Part shown: positions 7,097 through 16,814 of the stretch, piece by piece
Layout of the letters: every line of letters starts with the position of its first letter
How positions within the stretch are numbered: position 1 is the first letter of the stretch
Assembly: GCA_910586445.1 (NCBI GenBank)
Contig: CAJUHV010000028.1
Location: forward strand, 1-46,834
Source of the DNA: an uncultured Eubacterium sp.
GTDB lineage: Bacteria > Bacillota > Clostridia > Lachnospirales > Lachnospiraceae
Length of the DNA: 46,834 nucleotides
Direction: 5' to 3'
Made by a program: the position numbers and the translations under genes
Notes under the pieces: generated by a model
Told to the model about the DNA's origin: nothing
The model's input: only the letters and a program-made list of their open reading frames with translations
Database searches by the model: none

Positions 7097-8382
7097 AAAA
7101 GCGTTCCTTTTTAGCCAGCCTGGCCATCTTATTTGCAGTACAGATCACAGTGCTTCTTGTATTTTCATTTCAAAAGATAGATACGGCGCAGGATACTGTA
7201 TCGGTAAATGAAGCCGTCCACTCTGTGCAGAACGACTGGGATATCATCGGCCGCCATAAAAACCTGACAGATCTTGATTATGTCGTCCTCGATCAGGAAG
7301 GCCGCGTCTGTCACCGTACAAAGCCCGGGCTGAGCGAAACCCTCCATGCAGCGGTCTTACACCGGGATACGATTCTGGATCTGGAGTCCAATGGCCGGAC
7401 CGTCGGCAAAATCATTATTTATAATAACAGCCACATCTATTATCAAAACCATCAGCAGAAAGTCATCCTGTTCCTGTCTGCTGCCCTCACTGTACAGGCC
7501 GTCATATGCATTCTTTACTTTACATACTTCAGCTATACGATACTGGGGCCGTTTGAGAAACTAAAGGGCTTTGCCGAACGCATTGCTCTCGGCAATCTGG
7601 ATATCCCGCTTGAAATGGATAAACGCAACCTGTTCGGTGCATTTACAGAAGCCTTTGACATTATGCGCACTGAGCTGAAAAAAGCAAGGGCTGCCGAGGC
7701 AAAAGCCAATGAGAGCAAAAAAGAGCTCGTTGCAAACCTTTCCCATGATATCAAAACACCGATTGCAAGCATTAAAGCCGTATCAGAAGTAGGCATTCAG
7801 CTGACAGACAACGAAAATATACAGAACAAATATAAGCAGATTATCCAAAAAACCGACGAAATCAATACGCTGATTACCAATCTATTTACAGCAGCACTCG
7901 AAGAGCTCAGCCACTTAAATGTAACTCCCGAAGCAGTAGAAAGCCATGAGCTGAAAGCACTGCTGGAAAATTCCGACTACCTTTCACGCGCAAGGATCTC
8001 CAACATCCCTGACTGCCTGATCTATGCAGACAGGCTCCGGCTGCAGCAGGTATTTGACAATATTTTTGCCAATTCATATAAATATGCAGATACCAGCATT
8101 GATGTGACGATATCTGCTGACAGCAGCAGTGACGTGCCCAGAGATTATGCCTGTGCCCAATACATTGCCATCTGCATTGAAGACTACGGCGGCGGTGCGG
8201 CTGATGAAGAACTGCCTCTTTTAAAAGAAAAATTTAGGCGCGGCAGCAATATTAAAAATATAGAAGGCGCAGGACTGGGACTGTATATTTCTGATTATTT
8301 TATGAAAGAAATGCATGGCAGGCTTATGATTGAAAATGGGCAGAACGGGCTGCGGGTAACTGTGATTTTAGCCGTTGTTTAA
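7093..8382 (+). CDS. Sensor histidine kinase
   Basis: A 429-residue membrane kinase. TM1 is at residues about 7-25 and TM2 at about 125-150, with an extracytoplasmic sensor of about 95 residues between them. A HAMP-like linker follows, then the H-box LSHDIKTPIAS with His218. The ATPase domain has an N-box (NIFANSYKYA), a G1 box (EDYGGG) and a G2 box (GAGLGLYISDY). ATGA overlap with the response regulator implies coupled translation. The signal is not identifiable from sequence; antimicrobial peptide or envelope sensing is a guess based on the ABC exporter nearby. Confidence 0.92.
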   Translation: MKKRSFLASLAILFAVQITVLLVFSFQKIDTAQDTVSVNEAVHSVQNDWDIIGRHKNLTDLDYVVLDQEGRVCHRTKPGLSETLHAAVLHRDTILDLESNGRTVGKIIIYNNSHIYYQNHQQKVILFLSAALTVQAVICILYFTYFSYTILGPFEKLKGFAERIALGNLDIPLEMDKRNLFGAFTEAFDIMRTELKKARAAEAKANESKKELVANLSHDIKTPIASIKAVSEVGIQLTDNENIQNKYKQIIQKTDEINTLITNLFTAALEELSHLNVTPEAVESHELKALLENSDYLSRARISNIPDCLIYADRLRLQQVFDNIFANSYKYADTSIDVTISADSSSDVPRDYACAQYIAICIEDYGGGAADEELPLLKEKFRRGSNIKNIEGAGLGLYISDYFMKEMHGRLMIENGQNGLRVTVILAVV

Positions 8383-8432
8383 TCCTGCCCGCACGGTTTC
8401 TGCCGCTTTCCGTCCGTCTTTTGGTGCACCGG

Positions 8433-9266
8433 CTACACTTCATTTTTGATAAATTCGCTCGGTGACATATGGTAATATTTTTTAAATGCACGGTAAAAAT
8501 TACTGTATTGATTAAAGCCGCACAGCGCGTAAATATCTGTCGGCTTTTCCCCGCCGATCAATAGCTGCCGTGCCATGATCATTCGTTTCTCAAGAATATA
8601 CTGGTAGATACTCTTCCCTGTTACACGTTCGTAGCTCCTTGAGAGGTAAAATTTGCTGATATAAAACTTATCACAAAGAAAATCAAGCGTAATCGATTCT
8701 GTATAATGCTGATTGATATAGCTGATCACATTCTCTATTGTCGCTTTTTCTTTCTGAATATTCAGGTGCATATACCGGTTTACAATAATCAAAAGACGTC
8801 TTACATCCGCCTCCATCAGTATATCTTTTCCAAATTCCTGTCCGCTGCTTTCTTCCAGAAGCTCCGTCAGTATGGAGACGATCCTGTTACGCATAAAGGG
8901 TTCTGCGCGGAACAGAAAATGATTTTGTTCTGCGCTTACAAAACAGTTTGTCAGATTTGTCCTATGGCTGGAAAGCCTGCTGAGATACCACGGGTTCATC
9001 AGCAGGCTGATCCATTCATAGCTCTTTGACAGCATTTTTACAGTACACAGCGTCCGCGGCGGCAGCAGCAGTATATCCCCTCTGGAGACCTCATACTCAC
9101 AGTCCCTCATTTCCACCCGGGCATTTCCATCATGCACGCAGTAAAGCTCAAAAAAATCCCCAAGCATATGCTCCTGTACTATATCCTGCGCCTTATAAAT
9201 GTGTATTTCAAATGTTGAGCTTAACATGCCCGGATAATTTCCATAACTCTCATACTGTCTGCTCAT
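8433..9266 (-). CDS. AraC-family transcriptional regulator
   Basis: A 277-residue protein with an N-terminal cupin-type sensor (residues about 1-160) and a C-terminal AraC double helix-turn-helix (about 175-275), including CGFNQYSNFYRAFKKYYHMSPSEF. It is the last gene of the minus-strand cassette with the glycosidase and the GPH symporter; only 8 nt separate it from the glycosidase. It most likely activates the cassette in response to the glycoside or its breakdown product. Its stop is about 50 bp from the convergent kinase gene. Confidence 0.9.
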   Translation of the reverse strand: MSRQYESYGNYPGMLSSTFEIHIYKAQDIVQEHMLGDFFELYCVHDGNARVEMRDCEYEVSRGDILLLPPRTLCTVKMLSKSYEWISLLMNPWYLSRLSSHRTNLTNCFVSAEQNHFLFRAEPFMRNRIVSILTELLEESSGQEFGKDILMEADVRRLLIIVNRYMHLNIQKEKATIENVISYINQHYTESITLDFLCDKFYISKFYLSRSYERVTGKSIYQYILEKRMIMARQLLIGGEKPTDIYALCGFNQYSNFYRAFKKYYHMSPSEFIKNEV

Positions 9267-9274
9267 GCTCCCGC

Positions 9275-11980
9275 CTATTCTGCGCTTTGAATCAGAATTT
9301 CCCCTTCACTGTCCTCCAAAAAGATTTCCAATGCACCTTTCACATGTTCGGCCTTCTGCGCAGGCTTTCCATTGACCAGCACTTTATATTCTCTGCCCGA
9401 ATCCATGACTGCAATGATTGTATTCCTTTTCTTTGCATTTAGTCGATATGTGATCCTTGCCTGTGTATGCCCTTCATAAAAGCTGCTGCTTTCAATCCAG
9501 GTCTCAAAGCCCCCGGTAACTGTTCCCGGACGGTAATACGCATGATACCAGATGACGATCGGTGATGAAAGTCCGCCAAACTGATGAAACCATCCGCCCC
9601 GCTCCGTCTCGATCTGTATCATTTCAAATGTATTATAGCTAAATTCCACTTCCTGTTTCCATGCATGCAGCGCCCTGTCTGCAATACAAAAAGCCATTTC
9701 ACTATCCCCGATATCCAACATCGCCTTCCAGAGCAGGTACTGATACGGAAACCAGACGCTGCCGTTCCAGTATCCATTGTCATAATAATATTCCGCACTC
9801 ATATCTACCGTAGATATGCCGACCGCAGACCACAGCTCCTTGTCTGATTTCAAATGCGCCAGCATTCGTTCTTCCTGCTGCCTGTTACAGATTCCGGCAA
9901 ACAGCGGCGTCACCCCATCGATGCCCTTGTTATAATTTTCTCCGCTGTTTGTCCGTAGTATTTCCCATTTATTTGTTTCATCCCGGTAAACAGCATAGCC
10001 GAAATATCCACTTTCTTCATCCCATGCATGCTTCAGCAGCGACTCCGCTGTTTTTTTCCAGTCTTCCTCATATTCCAGACTGTCCTGCTCATATCCGTAC
10101 TGTCTGGCGATACTGCTCATAATCTTCCCAAACCGTATAAAATGCGCATTGCTGCAGACCGGAGACACGAATTGTTCCAAATGCTGCCTATGCAGATACA
10201 CCTGCGGAGGGTAATCATCCATCCCGCTGGCATTGTAAAAATAATCATATGCCGTCTTCAGATTTCCCGGAAGACGCCCTGTCGTAGATCCCTCTGTCTT
10301 CCCTGCCATATACAAGTATGCCCTGCGGAACATCGCATAATACTTTCGAAACGCCTCTCTTTTCTCTTTAGAAGCTCTCTGCAGCATTTCATAATACAGA
10401 TAAAACTGTGTCGGAATCATAGATCCGTGAAATAAAAATGCAAAATCCTGATTCTGCTCCTCCGACAAATAGGTATCCATAATATATTCGGCTGTTTCCT
10501 CAGAATAATCCAGCATCCCAAGGCCGATAAACCCGGAATCCCATGTATACAGGCTGTCCCAGCGTTTTCCCGGCGTATAATGCGCAATCGGCTCCCCATA
10601 CCGATAGATCGGATATACGACATTGGAAAATAATGCCGCTTTCATCAGCCTTGCCGAAAACTGATATCCTTCCCCTTCTGGATTCCAGTTTTGCTCCTTT
10701 GTGCAGGCAGACCGTTTGGCCCACACCTGCTCCAGCTCTTTTTTCGTATACTGTTTATTTTGAGTACTGATATATGCATATTCCGTACGGGTGCTTTCTC
10801 CCGGCAGAAAGATAGCCTCTGCCACATTTGTATGATAGAATCCATCATCTGAATGCTTTTCGGAAAATGCGCCCGTAAAACTGCGGGTCAGATTGTCGTA
10901 CGTCTCATCAGAATTGGTCAGCCGGGTAATCAGCGCGTCCTCCAGACATCCAGAATACAATTTCCTGCTGCGCACCCTTTTGTTCAGAATCGTAAAATAA
11001 ACCGGCGCCTCCCCATAGTTATACTGATAGGCCACATGTCCGTCCTGATAGTGGATCTGCGGAATCACATTCAGCTTATTTTGTATGATCTGCATATTCT
11101 GTGCCTCGTCTTCCTCTGTAATGCACAGGCAGTCCAGCATAACACCGTTGCTCTTTGTCCCTTCTGCCGTCATATGCAGCTCAAACTCACCCGCCTCCAG
11201 CCTTCCCAGCGAAAGCCTCACGGTCTGCGGTGTCCTGCACGCCGTAAATTCCAGCATCCCATAATCGGTCGCAAAACACACTGTTTCATGATTTTGATTG
11301 GTCATATAGCGGATGGTCAGCACCGCGTTTTGATAACGGTGTTCTACCTTCCTGCGCCAGAATACCTGATCCCCCTTCTCGCTCCCAAACCATTTCAGCC
11401 CAAAATGCGGCACAACCAAATGATACAGTGTCTCTCCCAGAGCACTGCCGTCTGTAAATGACGGCTCCGGCACTTCTCCCCACCGCAGCCCGTCCGGCAT
11501 CAGATGTTCCCACGGCCTTTTTCTGGCAAAGGAAAAGCGCTCATAATCCAGCGCATTCCAAAACTCACTTTTTTGCGGCAGCACCGGCTTAACGATCCAT
11601 TTTTTCGGATACTCAGCCGCCGAAAAAAAGTTTAAAAGGCAGTTCTGTATCTTTGATGTGCGATTGACATAGGAAACCCGGATTCCCCAGGTTTCCTCTT
11701 CGATCTGAAAGAAATCAACATCTGCATACAGCTGGTCCTTCCACAAAAGCTCATAGCGGTATCGAAAAAACATGCTCTTCGTATCACAGTCCCACGGGTG
11801 GTAATCCGACGGAACCGTAACATTCGGCACTGGCACGGCGCTGTTCGCATAGGTAGGATACACCGCCAGGTCAAATCTCGCTCCTGAGATTTCACTTTCT
11901 TTCATAATTCTGGAAAGCCCCATATATTTCTTAGAATAAGGCCCCCAGACCGGCATACAGTTTTTATGTTCTTCTCTCAT
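9275..11980 (-). CDS. Large (alpha/alpha)6-barrel glycoside hydrolase, GH63/GH37-like
   Basis: A 901-residue cytoplasmic protein without a signal peptide. The first 430 residues are beta-rich; residues about 440-830 look like an (alpha/alpha)6 catalytic barrel. YTWDSGFIGLG at residues 479-489 resembles the WD(E/A)GF block of clan GH-G (GH63, GH37, mannosylglycerate-hydrolase-like), making Asp481 the candidate catalytic acid. NGSVWFPYQYLLWKA and the later ETERGGWFHQFGG match the clan's downstream blocks. A short C-terminal beta domain follows. The neighbouring GPH symporter suggests an imported oligosaccharide or glycoside as substrate. Family assignment is tentative and specificity is unknown. 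Confidence 0.65.
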   Translation of the reverse strand: MREEHKNCMPVWGPYSKKYMGLSRIMKESEISGARFDLAVYPTYANSAVPVPNVTVPSDYHPWDCDTKSMFFRYRYELLWKDQLYADVDFFQIEEETWGIRVSYVNRTSKIQNCLLNFFSAAEYPKKWIVKPVLPQKSEFWNALDYERFSFARKRPWEHLMPDGLRWGEVPEPSFTDGSALGETLYHLVVPHFGLKWFGSEKGDQVFWRRKVEHRYQNAVLTIRYMTNQNHETVCFATDYGMLEFTACRTPQTVRLSLGRLEAGEFELHMTAEGTKSNGVMLDCLCITEEDEAQNMQIIQNKLNVIPQIHYQDGHVAYQYNYGEAPVYFTILNKRVRSRKLYSGCLEDALITRLTNSDETYDNLTRSFTGAFSEKHSDDGFYHTNVAEAIFLPGESTRTEYAYISTQNKQYTKKELEQVWAKRSACTKEQNWNPEGEGYQFSARLMKAALFSNVVYPIYRYGEPIAHYTPGKRWDSLYTWDSGFIGLGMLDYSEETAEYIMDTYLSEEQNQDFAFLFHGSMIPTQFYLYYEMLQRASKEKREAFRKYYAMFRRAYLYMAGKTEGSTTGRLPGNLKTAYDYFYNASGMDDYPPQVYLHRQHLEQFVSPVCSNAHFIRFGKIMSSIARQYGYEQDSLEYEEDWKKTAESLLKHAWDEESGYFGYAVYRDETNKWEILRTNSGENYNKGIDGVTPLFAGICNRQQEERMLAHLKSDKELWSAVGISTVDMSAEYYYDNGYWNGSVWFPYQYLLWKAMLDIGDSEMAFCIADRALHAWKQEVEFSYNTFEMIQIETERGGWFHQFGGLSSPIVIWYHAYYRPGTVTGGFETWIESSSFYEGHTQARITYRLNAKKRNTIIAVMDSGREYKVLVNGKPAQKAEHVKGALEIFLEDSEGEILIQSAE

Positions 11981-11991
11981 ATATGTTCCGG

Positions 11992-13443
11992 CTACTCTGC
12001 GCTGATATTTTTCTCTTTGATATCTGCGATGTAGTCCTCAACCTCCCTCATTTTCTCACCATCCAGCGGATAGAATTTCATAGCGACTATGGAAATGACC
12101 CATCCTATAATCGGCATACCGCAGTACAGTAACATTGTAACAGCAAAAATGCTCGGTGTCAGTTCCTCCCCGATCTGCGGAACAGCATTTTTGTACCCTA
12201 TGGCAGCGACAAGCAGACCTACGACCGTTGTTCCAAAGGACGAGATCAGCTTATCCACAAACGAATAAATTGTCGCAACAAGTCCCGGCACAAAATGTCC
12301 GCTCCGGTATATCTCATAGTCTGTACAGTCTGCCATCATCGGGATCATCATATTGCTGCCAATATTGCGGATTCCGTTCAGTGCAATATATAATACAACA
12401 AAAGCTACATTCATAAAGCCAAATGATTTCAGATCTATCTTTGTCGGATCTCCCATAACAAAAATCAGTCCAAGTGCAGCCTGCAGAATAATGCACAGCC
12501 ATGTGCTCAGCACATAAGTCCGTTTCTGCCCTGCCTGCCTTGCATTCAAAATGCCAAATACAAGCAGCACGATATTTGGAATCATTGTAATCACAGACAG
12601 GCGGCCCATCACTTCATAATTTCCAATAATAATTCCAAACAGCATAACACCGACAACAGAGTTTCCTGCAATATTCATTGCCAGCTTATCCGTACATTCC
12701 GATATAATCAGCATCTGGAGTGCCCGGTTCTTCTTTAAAATCTCCCAGTATACTTTAAATCCGACCTTTTCCGCCTTATTATGCTCCAGATTCTCATAAT
12801 ATTCCGGTTTATCCTTAGGCGCAATCGCTATAAATGCACAGACCATCAGTACAAACGCAATGGAAATCACCCAGATGATCAGTTCATTGAAAAATTCGTA
12901 GGTCATTCCGCCATACTTAGGCACCAGATAATTCGAAATCAAATAGTTGACCCCGGATGTTAAAAACAGCATGAAAAATCCGGTAAAAAATCCATATAAC
13001 GGCCTCTGCTTAGGATCATTTGTCAAAATCGTCTGCGCAGAAGTCGTAACCGTGCCCTGTACCGTATAGCCAATAATATATAAAGCATATACTATGACAA
13101 AATATGGAATTCTGACCGCTTCCGGCACAAGATGTGTCGTCTTAAAAATCAATACCATACTAACCGCCAGAATTGCATTTCCGGCTGCCAGAAATGGTCT
13201 GAATTTACCGAATTTTCCTTTCATATGGTCAATCAGCCAGCCAATAACCGGGTCTGTAAAACCGTCAAAAATTCTCATTCCGGTTGCAAGTGTCGATACA
13301 AATACAACCGACATGCCCACCAGTCCGTTTGCATAATAAGAAACATACATCATCAGAAACAAATATAGATTTGTTGACATCATATTGAGCGCAAATAATG
13401 CGATCTGCCATATCTTCGCCCTGTTATACTCTTTTTCGTTCAT
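11992..13443 (-). CDS. GPH-family sugar:cation symporter
   Basis: A 483-residue transporter with about 12 membrane segments. The family signature is near residue 60: FDGFTDPVIGWLIDHMKGK, then GKFRPFL. GPH proteins import melibiose, glucuronides, xylosides and similar glycosides with Na+ or H+. It is first in the cassette; the glycosidase follows after 11 nt. The start at 13443 is preceded by AGAAAGGAAG on the minus strand. The actual sugar cannot be told from sequence. Confidence 0.92.
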   Translation of the reverse strand: MNEKEYNRAKIWQIALFALNMMSTNLYLFLMMYVSYYANGLVGMSVVFVSTLATGMRIFDGFTDPVIGWLIDHMKGKFGKFRPFLAAGNAILAVSMVLIFKTTHLVPEAVRIPYFVIVYALYIIGYTVQGTVTTSAQTILTNDPKQRPLYGFFTGFFMLFLTSGVNYLISNYLVPKYGGMTYEFFNELIIWVISIAFVLMVCAFIAIAPKDKPEYYENLEHNKAEKVGFKVYWEILKKNRALQMLIISECTDKLAMNIAGNSVVGVMLFGIIIGNYEVMGRLSVITMIPNIVLLVFGILNARQAGQKRTYVLSTWLCIILQAALGLIFVMGDPTKIDLKSFGFMNVAFVVLYIALNGIRNIGSNMMIPMMADCTDYEIYRSGHFVPGLVATIYSFVDKLISSFGTTVVGLLVAAIGYKNAVPQIGEELTPSIFAVTMLLYCGMPIIGWVISIVAMKFYPLDGEKMREVEDYIADIKEKNISAE

Positions 13444-13490
13444 TTTTACTTTACTTCCTTTCTTTTCTCCTGCCTGGCCATTACCGTATA

Positions 13491-13504
13491 AAAATCATGA
13501 TTTT
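13491..13504. promoter_or_regulatory. Palindrome upstream of the sugar cassette
   Basis: A perfect 14-bp palindrome AAAATCATGATTTT lies about 50 bp upstream of the GPH start codon, where an operator would be expected. AraC-family proteins usually bind direct repeats, so a different regulator or chance is possible. Confidence 0.35.
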
Positions 13505-13552
13505 CATAATTATTCTATCATCAGCGGTCTTTTAGATACATTGCATATATTT

Positions 13553-13680
13553 TCTTAAATATTACGATTCTTGCTCTGAAAAGAAATCAAGCGATCCAAA
13601 AAAACGAAAGCAGCCAGCGCAGATATTTAAGAATTATTTAAGATCCTCCTAAAGACATTTAAGATTCCAGCAGATAAAAT
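13553..13680 (+). promoter_or_regulatory. Phased TTTAAGA sites and promoter of the ABC exporter
   Basis: TTTAAGA occurs at 13626-13632, 13637-13643 and 13658-13664, with a near match CTAAAGA at 13649-13655. The first two are 11 bp apart, the one-turn spacing of OmpR-family half sites. An inverted copy TCTTAAA lies at 13553-13559. A plausible -10, TAAAAT (13675-13680), has AAGACA 17 bp upstream (13652-13657). The sites therefore sit on and just above the -35, suiting an activator such as the regulator at 6416-7096. Confidence 0.6.
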
Positions 13681-13703
13681 AGAGCATATACAGGAGGTGT
13701 CAT

Positions 13704-14462
13704 ATGAAAAATATATTATTAAAAACCGAAAAACTAAGCAAATCCTTTTCAAACGGCGGCACTATGCAGCACGTCTTAAAAAATATCGACCTGGAGCTTT
13801 ATCAGGGTGATTTTACTGTTATAATGGGTGCCAGCGGTGCCGGCAAATCTACGCTGATGTACGCCCTGTCCGGCATGGATACGCCGTCGCTCGGTGCGAT
13901 CACGTTCGGCAGCAGCGTCATATCTGACCTGAATTCAGACGGCCTGGCGGTTTTCAGGCGCGAGCACTGTGGATTTGTATTTCAGCAGATCTATCTGATA
14001 GACGGCATGAACCTTATGGATAACGTATTAGCCGCAGGGCTGCTTGTAAATAAGGATAAAAAGGCACTGAAAAAACGTGCAGAAGAGCTGTTTGAGGCAG
14101 TCAGCCTTTCCAAAGCGACACAGAAAAAATTTCCTGCGCAGATATCCGGCGGCGAGGCACAGCGTGCAGGGATTGTCCGCGCGCTGATTAATAACCCGAT
14201 GATCCTGTTTGCCGATGAGCCGACAGGTGCCCTTAATTCACAGACGGGACTGGATGTGCTGAATACGCTTACCCAGTTTAATGAGCAGGGACAGAGCGTA
14301 GTCATGGTGACACATGACATGCGTTCTGCCAGACGCGGAAACCGCATTCTATACTTAAAAGACGGCGTAATCTTAGGCGAATGCAATCTGGGCAGATATC
14401 AGCACGGCGACCCGGCAAGGCATGAAAAATTGTCTGCCTTTCTTACAGAAATGGGGTGGTAG
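13704..14462 (+). CDS. ABC transporter ATPase, LolD/MacB type
   Basis: A 252-residue nucleotide-binding subunit. It has Walker A GASGAGKST near residue 43, a Q-loop (VFQQ), the signature ISGGEAQRAG (Ser-Gly-Gly-Glu instead of the usual Gln), Walker B ILFADEPTGAL and the switch His (VTHD). Such ATPases power FtsX-type permeases that export or sense antimicrobial peptides and lipid-linked ligands. The ribosome binding site is AGGAGG. The stop is 1 nt from the permease start. It probably forms a functional unit with the two-component system at 6416-8382. Confidence 0.93.
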   Translation: MKNILLKTEKLSKSFSNGGTMQHVLKNIDLELYQGDFTVIMGASGAGKSTLMYALSGMDTPSLGAITFGSSVISDLNSDGLAVFRREHCGFVFQQIYLIDGMNLMDNVLAAGLLVNKDKKALKKRAEELFEAVSLSKATQKKFPAQISGGEAQRAGIVRALINNPMILFADEPTGALNSQTGLDVLNTLTQFNEQGQSVVMVTHDMRSARRGNRILYLKDGVILGECNLGRYQHGDPARHEKLSAFLTEMGW

Positions 14463-14463
14463 G

Positions 14464-16806
14464 ATGAAAAAAGGATTTCTTCTCGCATGTTCCAACATAA
14501 GGCGCTCCAAAAGCCAGACTGCTGCGATTACGATTCTCGTACTGCTTTCGTCATTAATGCTGAATATATGGCTGATGCTTGCTATGGATTACAAGCAGAA
14601 TTTTGACCGTTACCATGACAGGATGAATGCCGAGCATGTGACGCTCTCTATCTCCCAAAAGCCGGATGACATAAAAAGCAGCCTTACAAAGATGCTCGAA
14701 AATGACTCACGTACGGCCGATTACTGTATGGACAGCTGCATGTATACACCTGCTTCTTTCCAGTATAACGACGGGGAAGTAAATACCGAGTTTATCGTAA
14801 TGGATCAAAAGACTGCCAAAAACCGCCCGATCGGAAAAACCGAGATCGTAGAAGAGGGCAGTGCCGCAAGCGGCATTTACCTGCCGATGCTCTATAAAAC
14901 AAAAGACATCGATATCGGAAAAACCATTGACATTACCATAGGCAGCCATACAATGAAATATACGATATGCGGTTTTCTCAATAATATTATGGCAGGCTCG
15001 CACAACTGCTCCATGGCTGTTCTTATTTTAACAGACGATAACTATGAGGAGCTGGAGCACAAAGGCTATGCCTCTATGGCCTCACTCGTATCTGTCCGTC
15101 TGCATGACAAGGCGGAAAGCGAAGATTACGAAGCTATGCTGAGCAATCAGGTATCCAAAAAATATCCGTCTGTACAGGTCGTATCCAATTCGTATACAAC
15201 TGTTTCACAGAGCCGCTATATTTCGCAGATGATCTGCTCCGGCATTTTCAGCGCCATGGCCTTTTTTGTACTGCTGGTTGCCCTCGTCGTCATTGCCTCC
15301 AATATCGTCAACTATATACAGGAGAATATGAAAAATCTGGGCGCATTAAAAGCAGTCGGCTACACAAGCAGCCAGCTGATCGGCTCCCTGCTGCTGCAGT
15401 TTGTCGGGCTTTCATTGGCCGCTTCGATGACCGGAGCTGCACTTTCCTACTGTGTATTTCCTACTGTGAATACGATGATGATCTCCCAGACGGGTATTCC
15501 ATATGCCATACACTTTTTAGCCCTGCCGTTTTTCATCACGCTTGCCATCTCAGGCGGAACCGTCGCGCTCGCTGTGTGGGCATCTGCGCACCGGATCAGG
15601 CATATCGAACCGATTACTGCGCTGCGCCAGGGCATGCAGACACATAATTTTAAACAAAACCATATTCCGCTCGACCGCACCAGAGCACCTCTGCAGATCG
15701 CACTAGCTTTAAAAACTACATGTTCCAGCCTAAAGCAGAACATTACGATATGCATTACGATGCTTGTAATATCACTGATTATAGTTTTTTCATCCATGAT
15801 GATTACAAATATGCTTCTTGACATTACGCCGTTTCTGGAACTGATCGTCGGAGAAACCGCCGACAGCTGCATCAATGTTCCGCCTGATCTGGAGGAAGAT
15901 TTTGTGCAGAAAATGCATGCTGATAAACGGGTAGAACGCGTATACCTATACCATTCCGTGGAAGTGCGCCATACGGAAGGCACGATTCTGCTTGCTACCA
16001 TCAGCGACGATTTTTCACTGGCAAACAACCAGAATGTCTGCATAGAAGGACGTTTTCCAAAGTACGACAATGAAACTGCCATTGCCGCAAAATACGCAAA
16101 AGAACACGGCTTCAAAACCGGAGATGTAATCACGCTGTCAGCCGGAGACAAAAAAGCTTCCTATATTATATCAGGCTTTACGCAGATCTCCAACAATCTG
16201 GGCAAAGACTGCCTTCTGACAAGGGAAGGCTACGAAAAGCTGGGGAGCCTTACAAACATGAGCTACTACTTAATCCTAGCCAAAGATGTGGATATCGATC
16301 AGTTTAACGACTCTGTCACCGAGCAGTTTTCCAAAAAATTAAATGCTGCCTTAAATGTATATGCCATTGTGGCCGGCAGCTCGTCTGTATATGTATCACT
16401 GATGACCATTATTGTAGCCGCAGTGCTTGTGCTCAGTGTAATCATTACTACGTTAGTATTATACCTGCTCGTACGGACTATGCTGAACAACAAAAAAAGA
16501 GAGTACGGCATTCTAAAGGCACTCGGATTTACCACCCGCCAGCTGATTTTTCAGACAGCTGCCAGCCTTATGCCCGCGGTCATACTCTCCACAATAATCG
16601 GACTTACGATTTGTTCTTTTATTATCAATCCTCTGACTGCCGTATTTTTAAGCAGCATAGGTATCGTTAAATGTACATTTAGTATACCGGCTGCAATGAT
16701 TGCTGCTGCGGGTATCATACTTATACTATTTACCTTTTCTGTAACATGCCTGCTGTCTGTGAGAATCAAAAGGATCTCTCCCAGAGCACTGCTTGCGGGG
16801 GAATAA
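14464..16806 (+). CDS. FtsX-family ABC transporter permease
   Basis: A 780-residue permease with the duplicated FtsX architecture: TM1 at residues about 20-40, a 200-residue extracytoplasmic domain, three TMs, a second TM and extracytoplasmic domain (about 435-640), then three C-terminal TMs. NLGALKAVGYTSSQL and the later REYGILKALGFTTRQL are the paired FtsX cytoplasmic motifs. I chose the ATG at 14464 because an upstream in-frame ATG lies inside the ATPase gene. With the ATPase it forms an exporter or mechanotransducing complex. It ends 8 bp from the convergent AI-2E-family gene. Confidence 0.9.
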   Translation: MKKGFLLACSNIRRSKSQTAAITILVLLSSLMLNIWLMLAMDYKQNFDRYHDRMNAEHVTLSISQKPDDIKSSLTKMLENDSRTADYCMDSCMYTPASFQYNDGEVNTEFIVMDQKTAKNRPIGKTEIVEEGSAASGIYLPMLYKTKDIDIGKTIDITIGSHTMKYTICGFLNNIMAGSHNCSMAVLILTDDNYEELEHKGYASMASLVSVRLHDKAESEDYEAMLSNQVSKKYPSVQVVSNSYTTVSQSRYISQMICSGIFSAMAFFVLLVALVVIASNIVNYIQENMKNLGALKAVGYTSSQLIGSLLLQFVGLSLAASMTGAALSYCVFPTVNTMMISQTGIPYAIHFLALPFFITLAISGGTVALAVWASAHRIRHIEPITALRQGMQTHNFKQNHIPLDRTRAPLQIALALKTTCSSLKQNITICITMLVISLIIVFSSMMITNMLLDITPFLELIVGETADSCINVPPDLEEDFVQKMHADKRVERVYLYHSVEVRHTEGTILLATISDDFSLANNQNVCIEGRFPKYDNETAIAAKYAKEHGFKTGDVITLSAGDKKASYIISGFTQISNNLGKDCLLTREGYEKLGSLTNMSYYLILAKDVDIDQFNDSVTEQFSKKLNAALNVYAIVAGSSSVYVSLMTIIVAAVLVLSVIITTLVLYLLVRTMLNNKKREYGILKALGFTTRQLIFQTAASLMPAVILSTIIGLTICSFIINPLTAVFLSSIGIVKCTFSIPAAMIAAAGIILILFTFSVTCLLSVRIKRISPRALLAGE

Positions 16807-16814
16807 GGAATCCA

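Noticed and set aside
13704..16806. Macrolide exporter MacB
   Set aside because: ATPase and permease are separate, and the permease has the duplicated FtsX layout of Firmicute peptide-type exporters; no MacA partner is present.
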